NCBI GenBank assembly: GCA_018303045.1
Contig: JAGVYX010000037.1
Span: 1 to 24,815, forward strand
DNA: 24,815 nucleotides
From: Candidatus Woesearchaeota archaeon
GTDB lineage: Archaea; Nanobdellota; Nanobdellia; Woesearchaeales; GW2011-AR9
Direction of reading: 5' to 3'
Positions 1-7,160 of this stretch are shown here, one piece after another (position 1 is the stretch's first letter; every line of letters begins with the position of its first letter). Under the pieces are notes generated by a model. The model worked only from the letters and a program-made list of their open reading frames with translations, made no database searches and had not been told where the DNA came from. Both the position numbers and the translations under genes were made by a program.

Positions 1-59
1 AATTATTCAGGAAGCAAAAATTAAATTTTGGGGTTATCAGAAGATGAAGCGATATGGCG

Positions 60-81
60 AGGCGTAGCCACAGCTACGCCT
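60..81. other. 9-bp perfect hairpin downstream of the first gene
   Basis: AGGCGTAGC pairs perfectly with GCTACGCCT around a CACA loop. It lies beyond the 3' end of the minus-strand methyltransferase gene, so it could act as a terminator or mRNA-end stabiliser. No T-run follows on either strand, so a classical intrinsic terminator is not supported. Bases 1-137 otherwise show no gene. Confidence 0.4.
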
Positions 82-137
82 GAATTATGCAACACAGCAG
101 TTTAAAAAGACAGGTTAGCGCTATCAACGCTGCCTTG

Positions 138-992
138 CTAATGACTATTTGCTTCAAACACAAATGTGCTAGAATAACGGTCTTTAGTATGTATAAACAT
201 TTTATCCAAGAAAGCTATCGGTGAGGATATAAATGCTTTCATTTTTTTATGTTTTGAAGCATTAAGCCAGCTTTCTTTAGTGCCGCCTAAAGCTTGAGCT
301 AATAGAGATGTTACAAGATTATTATCTCTGAAACCACTTCTTTGAAAGTCGTAATGATAATGTAGTTTTAACTTATAACCCTGCTGTTGAAATAAACTAA
401 TTGTAGCTTTATCTGAAGGAATGACCGTATGAAAGGGAGCATGAAGCGCATAAGTTTGAAACGGACAATTGCTGTCAAGGCGCTTTATTCTGCTTGATGA
501 TGGATGAATGGTTATAATTAGAGAATTTGCTGTTGTTATTCTTTTAAGATTAGAAAAAAAGACGCTATATTCGGGGATATGTTCAAAAACATGCGTTAGA
601 ATAATTGCCTTGAATCTTTCACCAAATGTAAGAGCCCTGTAGTCTGGATTAAAAGGTTCATAGCCGTATGATTTTAGGTATCCTTTTCTTATCATGGCTT
701 TAACCAATGCGCCATTTCCGCAGCCATAATCTAGAATAGCATCATTTTTTGACACCTTCAGATTTCTTAATAGCCTAATCAATCGATTCACTTTCAACTT
801 AGAAATGCTGGTTCCGGTAGTGTAACGGCCATAATCCGGATTACTAAGAGAAAGATTGTTAAGAGAATCACATTGACCACAGCGAGCATAACAAAACATA
901 TCCTCTTTATACCTTTCTGTGGTTCCTTTATAATCAGCTCTTTCTAAATATGAATCACTTCCACAAAACCGACAATTTAATTTTTTTTTCAT
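138..992 (-). CDS. Class I SAM-dependent methyltransferase with N-terminal zinc-ribbon cysteines
   Basis: This 284-residue protein probably methylates a sugar or sugar nucleotide. The N-terminus carries Cys7-x2-Cys10 and Cys38-x2-Cys41 (also Cys34), a likely zinc ribbon as in sugar C-methyltransferase-type proteins. A Rossmann methyltransferase domain follows, with SAM motif I ILDYGCGNG at about residues 86-94, then the acidic strand end GYEP and the post-motif LTHVFEHIP. No signal peptide or membrane segment is seen, so it should be cytoplasmic. The start is the ATG at 990-992. It is the last gene of the minus-strand group and lies behind another methyltransferase, with a 19-bp triplicated repeat between them. 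The fold is clear; the substrate, and whether it modifies C, O or N, are not. Confidence 0.85.
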   Translation of the reverse strand: MKKKLNCRFCGSDSYLERADYKGTTERYKEDMFCYARCGQCDSLNNLSLSNPDYGRYTTGTSISKLKVNRLIRLLRNLKVSKNDAILDYGCGNGALVKAMIRKGYLKSYGYEPFNPDYRALTFGERFKAIILTHVFEHIPEYSVFFSNLKRITTANSLIITIHPSSSRIKRLDSNCPFQTYALHAPFHTVIPSDKATISLFQQQGYKLKLHYHYDFQRSGFRDNNLVTSLLAQALGGTKESWLNASKHKKMKAFISSPIAFLDKMFIHTKDRYSSTFVFEANSH

Positions 993-1003
993 AGCCTATT
1001 AAA

Positions 1004-1060
1004 TTCTAATTATCCCTGCCACTTCTAATTATCCCTGCCACTTCTAATTATTCCTACCAC
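1004..1060. repeat. 19-bp tandem repeat, three copies, covering a gene 3' end
   Basis: The unit TTCTAATTATCCCTGCCAC occurs at 1004-1022 and 1023-1041, with a variant at 1042-1060 (two differences). The copy nearest the gene encodes the last residues of the minus-strand methyltransferase (1025-1813). Because 19 is not a multiple of three, the next copy is read in a shifted frame and supplies the present stop codon. The duplication therefore appears to have rewritten the protein's C-terminus. Confidence 0.9.
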
Positions 1061-1813
1061 AATAGTTTCAGCGTGATGCTTATATTGAGCTGTTTTGGCC
1101 TCTTCTCTAGTTATTTCTCTCCATTGATTAAAAAGATTTGTTTTTTTGAAATAGTACTCCTCATCGAACTCTAGTTTTCCTGCAAATAGCATTTTGTCAA
1201 CGTCTTTATTATATGAAATCGGCAGAGTAATGATCATTTGGCCATTCTTATTCAAGCAATTGGTTTTTAAATTTTGAATAGCTTTAAGGGTGCCTTCTTG
1301 ATCTTTTACATCATCATCATAGCCAACATGTTCTAATGTCGAAATACTAATAATTAAATCATATTTTAGGGTTGGCTGATAGACAATTACATCTTCATTA
1401 ATAATACCCTGCCCTTTCTCAAATTTATCTAAGACATCTTTTTTTAAATCCGGATAATAGTGATAAAGAACGGCCCCAACCTCTAAAATACGTTTATCTT
1501 CTGAAATATAACTATGGGCAATCGGCACTTCTATAGCTCTCTCATTGGTCCAAGTTAAACTTTTGGTATGGAGAAAATAAGGTAGTCGTTTATTTTGAAA
1601 CATAAAATAACCCTTAGGCCCATATTTGATTACGATTGGGCTTATTTGCCGTAAGAACAGCCTTTTCAAATAATGGCCAGTACGATAGAAAAAAACTATA
1701 AACCCCTCTCTCTGAAGAACCACCAGGCCTTTTCTCAGCCTACCGTCATTCATTTCTCTATATTTATTCACTCCTTTCATTTCCCCGTATTTTTTTATAA
1801 ATGGCATCTTCAT
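1025..1813 (-). CDS. Divergent class I SAM-dependent methyltransferase
   Basis: This protein of about 262 residues has a basic, hydrophobic N-terminal part followed by a methyltransferase-like core. ILEVGAVL fits SAM motif I, and YDLIISISTLEHVGYDDD fits the post-motif II/III region usual in polysaccharide methyltransferases. Motif I is less glycine-rich than normal, so SAM binding is inferred from overall pattern. I chose the ATG at 1811-1813; a GTG at 1826-1828 gives five more residues, and neither has a strong ribosome-binding site. The C-terminal residues are encoded by the first unit of a 19-bp tandem repeat, and the stop lies in the second. It lies between the carbamoyltransferase and another methyltransferase, so a role in decorating the same glycan is likely. 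Substrate unknown. Confidence 0.75.
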   Translation of the reverse strand: MKMPFIKKYGEMKGVNKYREMNDGRLRKGLVVLQREGFIVFFYRTGHYLKRLFLRQISPIVIKYGPKGYFMFQNKRLPYFLHTKSLTWTNERAIEVPIAHSYISEDKRILEVGAVLYHYYPDLKKDVLDKFEKGQGIINEDVIVYQPTLKYDLIISISTLEHVGYDDDVKDQEGTLKAIQNLKTNCLNKNGQMIITLPISYNKDVDKMLFAGKLEFDEEYYFKKTNLFNQWREITREEAKTAQYKHHAETIVVGIIRSGRDN

Positions 1814-2099
1814 TAAATTAATCTTCACGATAAATTACAAATTTTTAAAGATTGTTATTGGCGAGCCTTTAGTTCAGAACTACTGCTTAAAAGCAAGAAA
1901 GATATGGAGTGCAGTCCAATAAGTTCGATTATTTTTTGACTCTTGCTGACAAGCAAGTTGCGAACATTGTGAGTTTGCGCGAATGGAACTAGTGTTGAAC
2001 CACTGGTGAAAACGCCAGTGGAATGGCTAGATTCAACGGAAAAGGGAATACCTACAAAGTAGAGGCTCAATTGACAGAAGCTCAACGATTAATTTAGGC
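1814..2099. other. Hairpin-rich intergenic region with no convincing gene
   Basis: Between the carbamoyltransferase and the next methyltransferase lie 286 bases without a credible gene. Small inverted repeats follow one another: TAGTTC/GAACTA (1870-1882), TGCTT/AAGCA (1884-1895), CTTGCT/AGCAAG (1942-1957), GCGAAC/GTTTGC with one wobble (1960-1978), CCACTGG/CCAGTGG (2000-2021) inside an outer GTTGAA/TTCAAC pair (1994-2037), and CCTAC/GTAG (2051-2062). This may be a structured untranslated RNA, a processing region or a decayed mobile element. No T-run follows the strongest stem. Confidence 0.6.
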
Positions 2100-3857
2100 C
2101 TAATCACTGGCATCTGTTTCACTATCCCAAACATCATCTAGATTGTCTTTTCTCCACACCAGATACTTATCTATTACCAAGCAGTCGATTCTTGTTCCCA
2201 TCATACACTTATAAGCATCGAAAGGACTGCAAACAATTGGTTCTCCTCGAATATTGAATGAAGTGTTTATTAGTATCGGAATTCCCGAAAGCTTTCCAAA
2301 TTCTTTGATTACATCATAATACAGATTATTGTCCTCTCGCTTAATGGTCTGTAATCTGCCGCTGCCATCAATGTGAGTTACCGCGGGGATCTTTTTTCTC
2401 CACTGTTCTTTAATTGGATAAACCATTAACATAAAATCTGTTGATTTGGGAATAGGGGTGTCGCATTCAAAATAAGTTAATGCATCGTCAGCGCAAACTA
2501 CCGGAGCAAAAGGACGGAATTTTTCTCGATGCTTCACCTTTAGATTAAGTATCTGTTGCATTTCTGGATTACAGGGGTTGGATAAAATACTGCGCGCTCC
2601 TAGAGCCCGAGGGCCCCATTCCATTCGGCCTTGAAACCATCCCACTACAAAATTTTTGCTAATAAGTTCAGCTATCTTCCTAGCAATCCCAGTTTCTTTT
2701 AATTCAATAAATGCTATTTTGTTTTTTACCATGAAAGACTTAATTTCTTCTGAAGTATATGACGGGCCGAGGAAAGGGCTATCTAATATAAATTGTCGCG
2801 GGTGTCCTAATATAGCATTGTAAACATATGCCGCTGCACCGATGCTATTTCCGCCATCGGTAGCGTTAGGAGGGATCCAGATATTTTTAAAAGGGGTAGC
2901 CTTTAATATTTTACCATTGCCAACGCTATTTAGCGCTACTCCCCCCCCCAGAACGAGATTTTCGCAGTTAGTAACTTTATAAATATGCCTTAGCATGCTC
3001 TGCATAACCTCTTCAGTGATCATCTGCAGCGCTGCAGCAATGTCTTTATGCCGTTGGTTAATCTCTGATTCTGGATGACGGACAGGGCCGCCAAGCAGGC
3101 AGCATAATTTTCTGGAAGGCATTCTGTCTTTATAATGGTAAACAAAATAATCCATGTCCAATTGATAGCTGCCATCTTCCTTTATATCAATTAGTTTTTT
3201 TATTTTATGATAATACTCATTTTTATCCTTATTCATTAACCCGTGTGCGCTAAGGCCCATAACTTTATATTCAGAATTATTAATGCTGAATCCCAAGTAT
3301 CCGGTAATAGCAGAGTATAGCAATCCTAAAGAAGTAGGGAAGCGAATTTCTTTAAGAAGATGAATGTTATTGCCTTCGCCAATTCCATAAGCTGTAGTGG
3401 TCCATTCTCCTACTCCGTCAACGGTTAAAATGGCCGCCTTCTCGAAAGGGCTAACCAAAAAAGAGCTGGCCGCATGAGCCATATGATGATGTATAAAGAA
3501 GATATCTCCTGTATAGTTTAATTTTTTACGAATGATTTTAGGCACGCGCAGTTTCTCGTTAATCCAAGATGGCAATGAGCTTAGAAACGTTTTATAACTA
3601 AAAGGAAACATCTGCAAATGCTGAAATAATACTCTTTCAAATTTCAATAAGGGCTTTTCGTAAAAGCCGATGCAGGTAATATCCTTAATAGTTATCTTTT
3701 GGTTTTCTAGGCAAAAGGCGACGGCATTAATGGGAAAAGAATTATCGTGTTTTTTTCTGGTAAACCTCTCTTCTTCGGCTGCGGCGACAATTTTTCCGTC
3801 CTTAAGAAGCGCAGCCGCCGAATCGTGGTAGTAACAACTTATCCCCAAAATATACAT
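2100..3857 (-). CDS. O-carbamoyltransferase, NodU/CmcH family
   Basis: This 585-residue enzyme should transfer a carbamoyl group from carbamoyl phosphate, through an ATP-derived carbamoyl adenylate, to a hydroxyl group, here probably of a sugar. The N-terminal ASKHA-type domain has YILGISCYYHDSAAALL, the metal-binding HHHMAHAAS at about residues 123-131, DGVGEW at about 147-152, and LGGGVALNSVGNGK near 303-316. The C-terminal carbamoylation domain carries WFQGRMEWGPRALGARSIL and KHREKFRPFAPV. Length is normal for the family. I chose the ATG at 3855-3857 because GAGGA (3863-3867 on the plus strand as TCCTC) is well spaced; an in-frame ATG four codons upstream lacks this. The ribosome-binding site overlaps the stop of the upstream small membrane gene, suggesting coupling. 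A 9-base C run (2941-2949) encodes GGG in the active core and could be a slippage site. Confidence 0.93.
   Translation of the reverse strand: MYILGISCYYHDSAAALLKDGKIVAAAEEERFTRKKHDNSFPINAVAFCLENQKITIKDITCIGFYEKPLLKFERVLFQHLQMFPFSYKTFLSSLPSWINEKLRVPKIIRKKLNYTGDIFFIHHHMAHAASSFLVSPFEKAAILTVDGVGEWTTTAYGIGEGNNIHLLKEIRFPTSLGLLYSAITGYLGFSINNSEYKVMGLSAHGLMNKDKNEYYHKIKKLIDIKEDGSYQLDMDYFVYHYKDRMPSRKLCCLLGGPVRHPESEINQRHKDIAAALQMITEEVMQSMLRHIYKVTNCENLVLGGGVALNSVGNGKILKATPFKNIWIPPNATDGGNSIGAAAYVYNAILGHPRQFILDSPFLGPSYTSEEIKSFMVKNKIAFIELKETGIARKIAELISKNFVVGWFQGRMEWGPRALGARSILSNPCNPEMQQILNLKVKHREKFRPFAPVVCADDALTYFECDTPIPKSTDFMLMVYPIKEQWRKKIPAVTHIDGSGRLQTIKREDNNLYYDVIKEFGKLSGIPILINTSFNIRGEPIVCSPFDAYKCMMGTRIDCLVIDKYLVWRKDNLDDVWDSETDASD
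2941..2949. repeat. C9 (G9 in coding sense) homopolymer inside the carbamoyltransferase
   Basis: Nine C on the plus strand encode the GGG of LGGGVALN on the minus strand. Any gain or loss of one base would truncate the enzyme in mid-protein. Two other exact 9-base G tracts lie in coding sequence at 7958-7966 and 11535-11543. Confidence 0.95.
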
Positions 3858-3865
3858 AATTATCC

Positions 3866-4114
3866 TCAAAATTGATGATAGTATTCTTCAGTTTTATTTT
3901 TCTTAAGATTTAACTCAACCCAATATGATTCCTCTGTAGTTGGCTTAAGCATCAGAAATCTCTTTTTCTTTACTCTCCCAGCTATGGCCATAATTCCTAC
4001 GCTTAAAAAGTAGGCCATAGATAACAGCATAACATTAATAAGTGTCGTTATATAACCGCCAAACTCCTTAGTTCCTGACTGAAATCCTCGGCCAAATTCT
4101 TTTGTTGCGGTCAT
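3866..4114 (-). CDS. Small membrane protein like the C-terminal half of SxtJ, carbamoyltransferase partner
   Basis: This protein of about 82 residues has one hydrophobic segment (ITTLINVMLLSMAYFLSVGIM), then a basic stretch and a tail with SYWVELN and a final YYHQF. A membrane helix, a short cytoplasmic basic loop and a SYWI/V tail ending in an aromatic-QF motif match my memory of the SxtJ-like proteins beside NodU-type carbamoyltransferases. A usual SxtJ is about 130 residues with more helices, so only the C-terminal half is present. I chose the ATG at 4112-4114 because it forms an ATGA overlap with the stop of the upstream gene; an ATG at 4136-4138 gives eight more residues. It immediately precedes the carbamoyltransferase. 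Its role may be to anchor or regulate that enzyme at the membrane; this is inference. Confidence 0.7.
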   Translation of the reverse strand: MTATKEFGRGFQSGTKEFGGYITTLINVMLLSMAYFLSVGIMAIAGRVKKKRFLMLKPTTEESYWVELNLKKNKTEEYYHQF

Positions 4115-4326
4115 TTTAATAGCTGTTTTAATGCCCATCCAGAAGCAGCAATAACTACAGTAATAGTTGCTATGTGAAAAAAGTTCCAGGATTCAGGTAT
4201 TTTCTTGGTTAAATTCATAATGCCATATAAAACTGTTGTAAACAATGCATAACTTATAATTAACCCAGCTCTTTGGCCAATCAAGTTTGCTTTATTCCAG
4301 GATTCATTTTCTTTAAATAAGAGCAT
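4111..4326 (-). CDS. Small two-helix membrane protein
   Basis: This 71-residue protein has two predicted membrane helices, AGLIISYALFTTVLYGIMNL and FFHIATITVVIAASGWAL, joined by a short polar loop with KKIPES, and a basic C-terminus. I recognise no family with certainty. It overlaps the next small membrane gene by 4 bases (ATGA) and precedes the carbamoyltransferase. Carbamoyltransferases of this type often have two tiny membrane partners (DUF5989-like and SxtJ-like), so this may be the second partner or the split N-terminal half of SxtJ. The start is the ATG at 4324-4326; the upstream sequence shows a GCTCCCCG (CGGGGAGC on the coding strand) stretch that could serve as ribosome-binding site. 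Confidence 0.6.
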   Translation of the reverse strand: MLLFKENESWNKANLIGQRAGLIISYALFTTVLYGIMNLTKKIPESWNFFHIATITVVIAASGWALKQLLK

Positions 4327-4370
4327 AAACGGGGAGCTATAGATAATTGTATATAAATTTTATTAATTTG

Positions 4371-4476
4371 TTAAATCAAATAAGCAGAAATCTCTTTGAT
4401 CCATCATTGAAGATGAATGCTTGTGAATAAGCCCGGAGATTTCGCCGCATTTCATTCAAGAAATGCTAAAACTACT
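4371..4476 (+). repeat. Dispersed repeat, copy 1 (106 bp)
   Basis: A second, inverted copy lies at 7229-7382. The outer 21 bases (4371-4391) match the other copy with two differences, and the other end (4438-4476, 39 bases) matches exactly. That end contains the stem GCATTTC/GAAATGC around ATTCAA. The centres differ in length (46 versus 94 bases) and sequence. The exact end runs into the methyltransferase gene and supplies its TAG stop (4472-4474). No transposase lies nearby, so this is a non-autonomous or decayed element. Confidence 0.85.
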
Positions 4477-5368
4477 CCATTCTTCGACCAAATAAAATGT
4501 AGTAGCCCCCTTCGCGGTTGGTTGCAGATATCCATTGAAGCTGCTTAACAGTGCGTGTAAACAAAGAAGGTGTTTTTTCTGAAGTATTCCAAATCCCCTT
4601 TACTTCCATAATACTATTATCAAAGAACATTAGCGAAGGAACACATTCCAAAAATCTAATCTTATTCTTCTTGAACCAGCTTAATGCTTCGCCTACAGTA
4701 TGCGTACTTTCGTGAGGATGACAATATTGATCATTCCACCACCCTCTGGCGCGATCTTTATCTTCCACATCTCCAATTTGCATTCGTATAAACATATCTT
4801 TAACCGCTTGGTTGTTTTTAAAAACAGTTCTAGCTAAAAACTGCCTAATATTCAGAGGGATTCTGCCAAAAGTATTGTAAAGGCCCAAAGCAATATAACC
4901 ATTTGGTTTTAGCAATTTAATAATATTCTTAAAAGCATCGTAAGGATTGCCAGTATGGTGTAAAACGCCAAGACAAAGAAGGTAGTCAAATTGTTTACCT
5001 ATGGATTGAACTTGTTCATGGTCCAAAATATCCACTTTCTGAATAGTCCAACTTTTTAGCCCTAGCTTTTGTTTCAGAGAATCAGCTTTATTAAGTTGCC
5101 CCTCAGAAAAATCTATTCCCCACACTTCTTTTCTTCTTAATGACAAGAAAGCCGAAAGTTGTCCCGTACCTGTACCGACATCAATAACTGAAGCTATTTC
5201 AGGAATACTCTGATCTAAAATTTTAGCAAAAGGATAAGCTGCTAAGCGTAGATCCTCCTTAGTATTAAACCGTTGTAAATCATAATCCGGGAATGGAGTT
5301 TTATTATAAAACAAACGAACTTCTCGCCCAATTTCATTAATTTTTAGGTTCACCAGTTTAGCGCTCAT
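4472..5368 (-). CDS. Class I SAM-dependent methyltransferase
   Basis: This 298-residue protein has a clear methyltransferase domain: SAM motif I VIDVGTGTGQ at about residues 61-70, acidic post-I strand GIDFSEGQL, FDYLLCLGVLHHTGNP as motifs II/III, and KLLKPNGYIALGLYNT. The C-terminal third, rich in Trp and His (WWNDQYCHPHEST), resembles polysaccharide-locus methyltransferases that start with an FYNxxPFP-type segment, here LFYNKTPFPDYD. The ATG at 5366-5368 is preceded by a weak site. It heads the minus-strand group but is separated from the small membrane genes by 145 bases holding the dispersed repeat, and its last codon and stop are inside that repeat. Substrate unknown. Confidence 0.88.
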   Translation of the reverse strand: MSAKLVNLKINEIGREVRLFYNKTPFPDYDLQRFNTKEDLRLAAYPFAKILDQSIPEIASVIDVGTGTGQLSAFLSLRRKEVWGIDFSEGQLNKADSLKQKLGLKSWTIQKVDILDHEQVQSIGKQFDYLLCLGVLHHTGNPYDAFKNIIKLLKPNGYIALGLYNTFGRIPLNIRQFLARTVFKNNQAVKDMFIRMQIGDVEDKDRARGWWNDQYCHPHESTHTVGEALSWFKKNKIRFLECVPSLMFFDNSIMEVKGIWNTSEKTPSLFTRTVKQLQWISATNREGGYYILFGRRME

Positions 5369-5415
5369 ATCTTAATATAAATAGTTTTCTCTTGGCTGGC
5401 GATCACCACCCGCCA

Positions 5416-5531
5416 ATAACTGGTTGAAACTACTTGATTGTAGGTCTTGCAAAACAGAATCTGTGAAATACATATAACTGGTTGAAACTACTTGATTGTA
5501 GGTCTTGCGAAACAGAATCTGTGAAATACAT
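5416..5531. repeat. 58-bp direct tandem duplication
   Basis: The segment 5416-5473 is repeated at 5474-5531 with one difference (CAAAAC versus CGAAAC). The copy nearest the remnant ORF encodes its last residues and stop; the other copy lies just beyond the stop. This is again a duplication of an ORF 3' end. Confidence 0.93.
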
Positions 5532-5769
5532 AAAACCAACGCCATTCGGGAGTCATAAGGCCTTTAACCTCGTTTGGTATGCTCCACTCTGGCAACAGTA
5601 ACGCAACCTTTAGCAATAATGTTGCTACTGATTTTTGCAGAATCTTTTTAGTTTGTGTTAAGTACAGTTTCCAACTACCCCGCCTCCGCAAGAAATACGG
5701 AAACTGCCTCATTTCATTTAACAGTTTGGGCGTTATTGAAAAGTCCTTCGCCCTAGGCTCGATAGCCAT
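5488..5769 (-). pseudogene. Short unrecognised ORF, probably a gene remnant
   Basis: A 93-codon open frame has plausible protein composition (LNEMRQFPYFLRRRGSWKLY, then an amphipathic leucine-rich stretch and TPEWRWFYVFHRF). I match it to no family. It lacks a ribosome-binding site, sits in a gap full of repeats and hairpins, and its 3' end is duplicated in tandem. It may be the C-terminal remnant of a lost glycan-locus gene or simply a chance ORF. Confidence 0.3.
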
Positions 5770-5812
5770 CAGCCAGGCTGTATTAAATTACGACAAAGGC
5801 AAAAATTCCTAA

Positions 5813-5867
5813 TGATAATTAAAATTAATTATCAAAGTTACTTTGAAATAGCTTTTTCAAAGATAAC
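5813..5867. other. Two adjacent hairpins next to the cloverleaf
   Basis: TGATAATT (5813-5820) pairs perfectly with AATTATCA (5827-5834). Two bases later GTTACTTTGAAA (5837-5848) pairs with TTTCAAAG-a-TAAC (5855-5867), giving 12 pairs with one bulged A. They stand 28 bases before the cloverleaf, so 5813-5992 forms one structured block. Confidence 0.75.
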
Positions 5868-5894
5868 TACTGTAACTCCCTTTTTGCCAGAGGA

Positions 5895-5992
5895 TTTATA
5901 CCAAAGGACATAAATTTTCGTAAAAATTTAAGCCCTTTGTGTATACAAAAGGCACAAAATTCTGTTTGGAATTTTGAGTCTTTTGGTATAAA
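5895..5992 (+). other. 98-nt cloverleaf with four-way junction, not a tRNA
   Basis: An outer stem of 15 pairs joins 5895-5909 to 5978-5992 (TTTATACCAAAGGAC with GTCTTTTGGTATAAA, one G-U). Three hairpins lie inside it: AAATTTT/AAAATTT (5912-5929, loop CGTA); GCCCTTTGT/ACAAAAGGC (5932-5953, one mismatch); CAAAATTC/GAATTTTG (5955-5976, loop TGTTTG). They are joined only by one or two mostly A residues, so almost every base is paired or in a loop. It lacks a T-arm consensus, CCA end or credible anticodon arm. It could be an RNA, a DNA cruciform or a miniature inverted-repeat element. The single G-U in the outer stem suits plus-strand RNA, but the C/A mismatch in arm 2 suits the other strand, so polarity is open. 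Confidence 0.7.
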
Positions 5993-6032
5993 ACACCTAA
6001 GGAAGTATTGGATGAATTAACAAATGTGCAGC

Positions 6033-6068
6033 AGTTTCGAGTTGTGTAGTAGTTTCGAGTTGTGTAGT
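6033..6068. repeat. 18-bp tandem repeat, two copies plus a partial
   Basis: AGTTTCGAGTTGTGTAGT occurs at 6033-6050 and 6051-6068, followed by AGTTACG. It lies upstream of the sulfotransferase gene. Confidence 0.9.
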
Positions 6069-6126
6069 AGTTACGGGACAATAGAATAACGCCACAGTTT
6101 GATAACTTTTATATACCAATTCTAAA

Positions 6127-6150
6127 GGAGGTTACATGTCCTTTATATAG
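6127..6150 (+). promoter_or_regulatory. Strong ribosome-binding site with a four-codon leader ORF (MSFI)
   Basis: AGGAGG is followed after a short spacer by ATG TCC TTT ATA TAG (6136-6150). The ATG of the sulfotransferase gene starts 12 bases after this stop and has no site of its own. AAAGGA and TCCTTT around the site can also pair and hide it. Reinitiation or translational control is possible, as is chance. Confidence 0.35.
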
Positions 6151-6161
6151 TTTAAACTACC

Positions 6162-7136
6162 ATGGATACTACCGTTTGTATCAAACCTCCGCTGGCTGAA
6201 AATATCCTATTTGTAGAGGGAATCAGTCGGTCAGGCAAGTTTTTGGTTTCTAATTTGTTAGCAGGTATTAGCGAAGTAGAACCAGTCCAATATCTTTGGC
6301 TGTTAGAACAAATTCCCGTTCTTAACTCAAGGGGGCTGATTGAGGATGAAACAGCTAAGGAAATAGCCAGATGCGAATTAGATCTCCATTGTTACGAATT
6401 GCTTATAGGTAGGAATCTTAATCATCGTAAGAGTGATAAATCGTCAATTTTTAACTACCCGGATGTTGATCTTTATTTAGAGCGCTGCAACCACATTGAT
6501 GGTGATGCCCCAATACAAAAATTTTGGAAAGAACAAAGGTTTGCTCAATTCATCCTTCATGAATCAATGCATCACATTGAATTTTATTTGTCTGCTTTCC
6601 ATAAGGCTAAAATTATTAGTATTGTGCGGAGTCCAGCTGATCTAGCTTATTCTTGGTATAAACGAGGACTGGGATGTCGCTGGGGAAAAGACCCAAAATT
6701 ATTTCAGATTACTTTTTCTTATAAAACTGTCCCCGTGCCTTGGTTTATATATCCTTTAGCTGAGGATTATTTATCTCTATCTGAAGTCGACAGAGCTATA
6801 TTTTCTATCATTAGATTACACCGATTGGCTGTTGAAAAGTATAGATCACTCTCTTTATCTTTGCAAAGAAGAATATTAATTACCTCATTCGAGCATCTGA
6901 TGAGAAACCCCTTGCCTGAAATTACGCGCATTGGCGAATTTTTACAAAAAGAGATCTCAGTAACCATACATCAAATACTTAGTCATGAACAGTTGCCAAA
7001 TCTTAGTCATCTTGAAGAAAAAGAAAGAAGATTAAGGGAATTAAAGGCCGTTGCTAACCCGAAATTATATCAGGAATTGCTTCAGCTAGACCATTTATAT
7101 TTTCAAGGAAAGCTTTATCCTCTTAACTTTAATTAA
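6162..7136 (+). CDS. Sulfotransferase-family protein
   Basis: This 324-residue protein probably transfers sulfate from PAPS to a carbohydrate. GISRSGKFLVSNLL at about residues 20-33 fits the 5'-phosphosulfate-binding loop, and IISIVRSPADLAYSWYKRG at about 151-169 fits the 3'-phosphate-binding motif with its Arg and Ser. The order and distance are normal for the Sulfotransfer family, with no signal peptide. The ATG at 6162 has no evident ribosome-binding site. A strong AGGAGG lies at 6127-6132 but is spaced for an ATG at 6136 that opens a four-codon ORF. The gene stands alone, flanked by the structured gap and by copy 2 of the dispersed repeat, so it may belong to a mobile or recently inserted segment. 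Confidence 0.82.
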   Translation: MDTTVCIKPPLAENILFVEGISRSGKFLVSNLLAGISEVEPVQYLWLLEQIPVLNSRGLIEDETAKEIARCELDLHCYELLIGRNLNHRKSDKSSIFNYPDVDLYLERCNHIDGDAPIQKFWKEQRFAQFILHESMHHIEFYLSAFHKAKIISIVRSPADLAYSWYKRGLGCRWGKDPKLFQITFSYKTVPVPWFIYPLAEDYLSLSEVDRAIFSIIRLHRLAVEKYRSLSLSLQRRILITSFEHLMRNPLPEITRIGEFLQKEISVTIHQILSHEQLPNLSHLEEKERRLRELKAVANPKLYQELLQLDHLYFQGKLYPLNFN

Positions 7137-7160
7137 AGAAAATCCTGAAAAGCAGCTACA

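Larger units (their letters stand above)
5369..6161. other. Long intergenic region between divergent genes
   Basis: These 793 bases hold no intact gene I can defend. From left to right there is a 58-bp tandem duplication (5416-5531), a short unrecognised ORF on the minus strand (5488-5769), two adjacent hairpins (5813-5867), a 98-nt cloverleaf (5895-5992), an 18-bp tandem repeat (6033-6068) and the leader of the sulfotransferase gene. Divergent flanking genes mean promoters for both must lie here, but I find no convincing -35/-10 pair. Confidence 0.7.

Noticed and set aside
1855..2085. 76-codon open frame on the minus strand
   Set aside because: Composition is Ser/Leu-rich without domain or ribosome-binding site, and the region is made of consecutive hairpins, so it is more likely a chance ORF.
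5895..5992. tRNA gene suggested by the cloverleaf shape
   Set aside because: The outer stem has 15 pairs, no T-loop consensus, no CCA and no usable anticodon arm.
5896..6081. 61-codon open frame on the minus strand
   Set aside because: It is read from the cloverleaf and the 18-bp tandem repeat (NYYTTR-like repeats), so it is a by-product of those structures.
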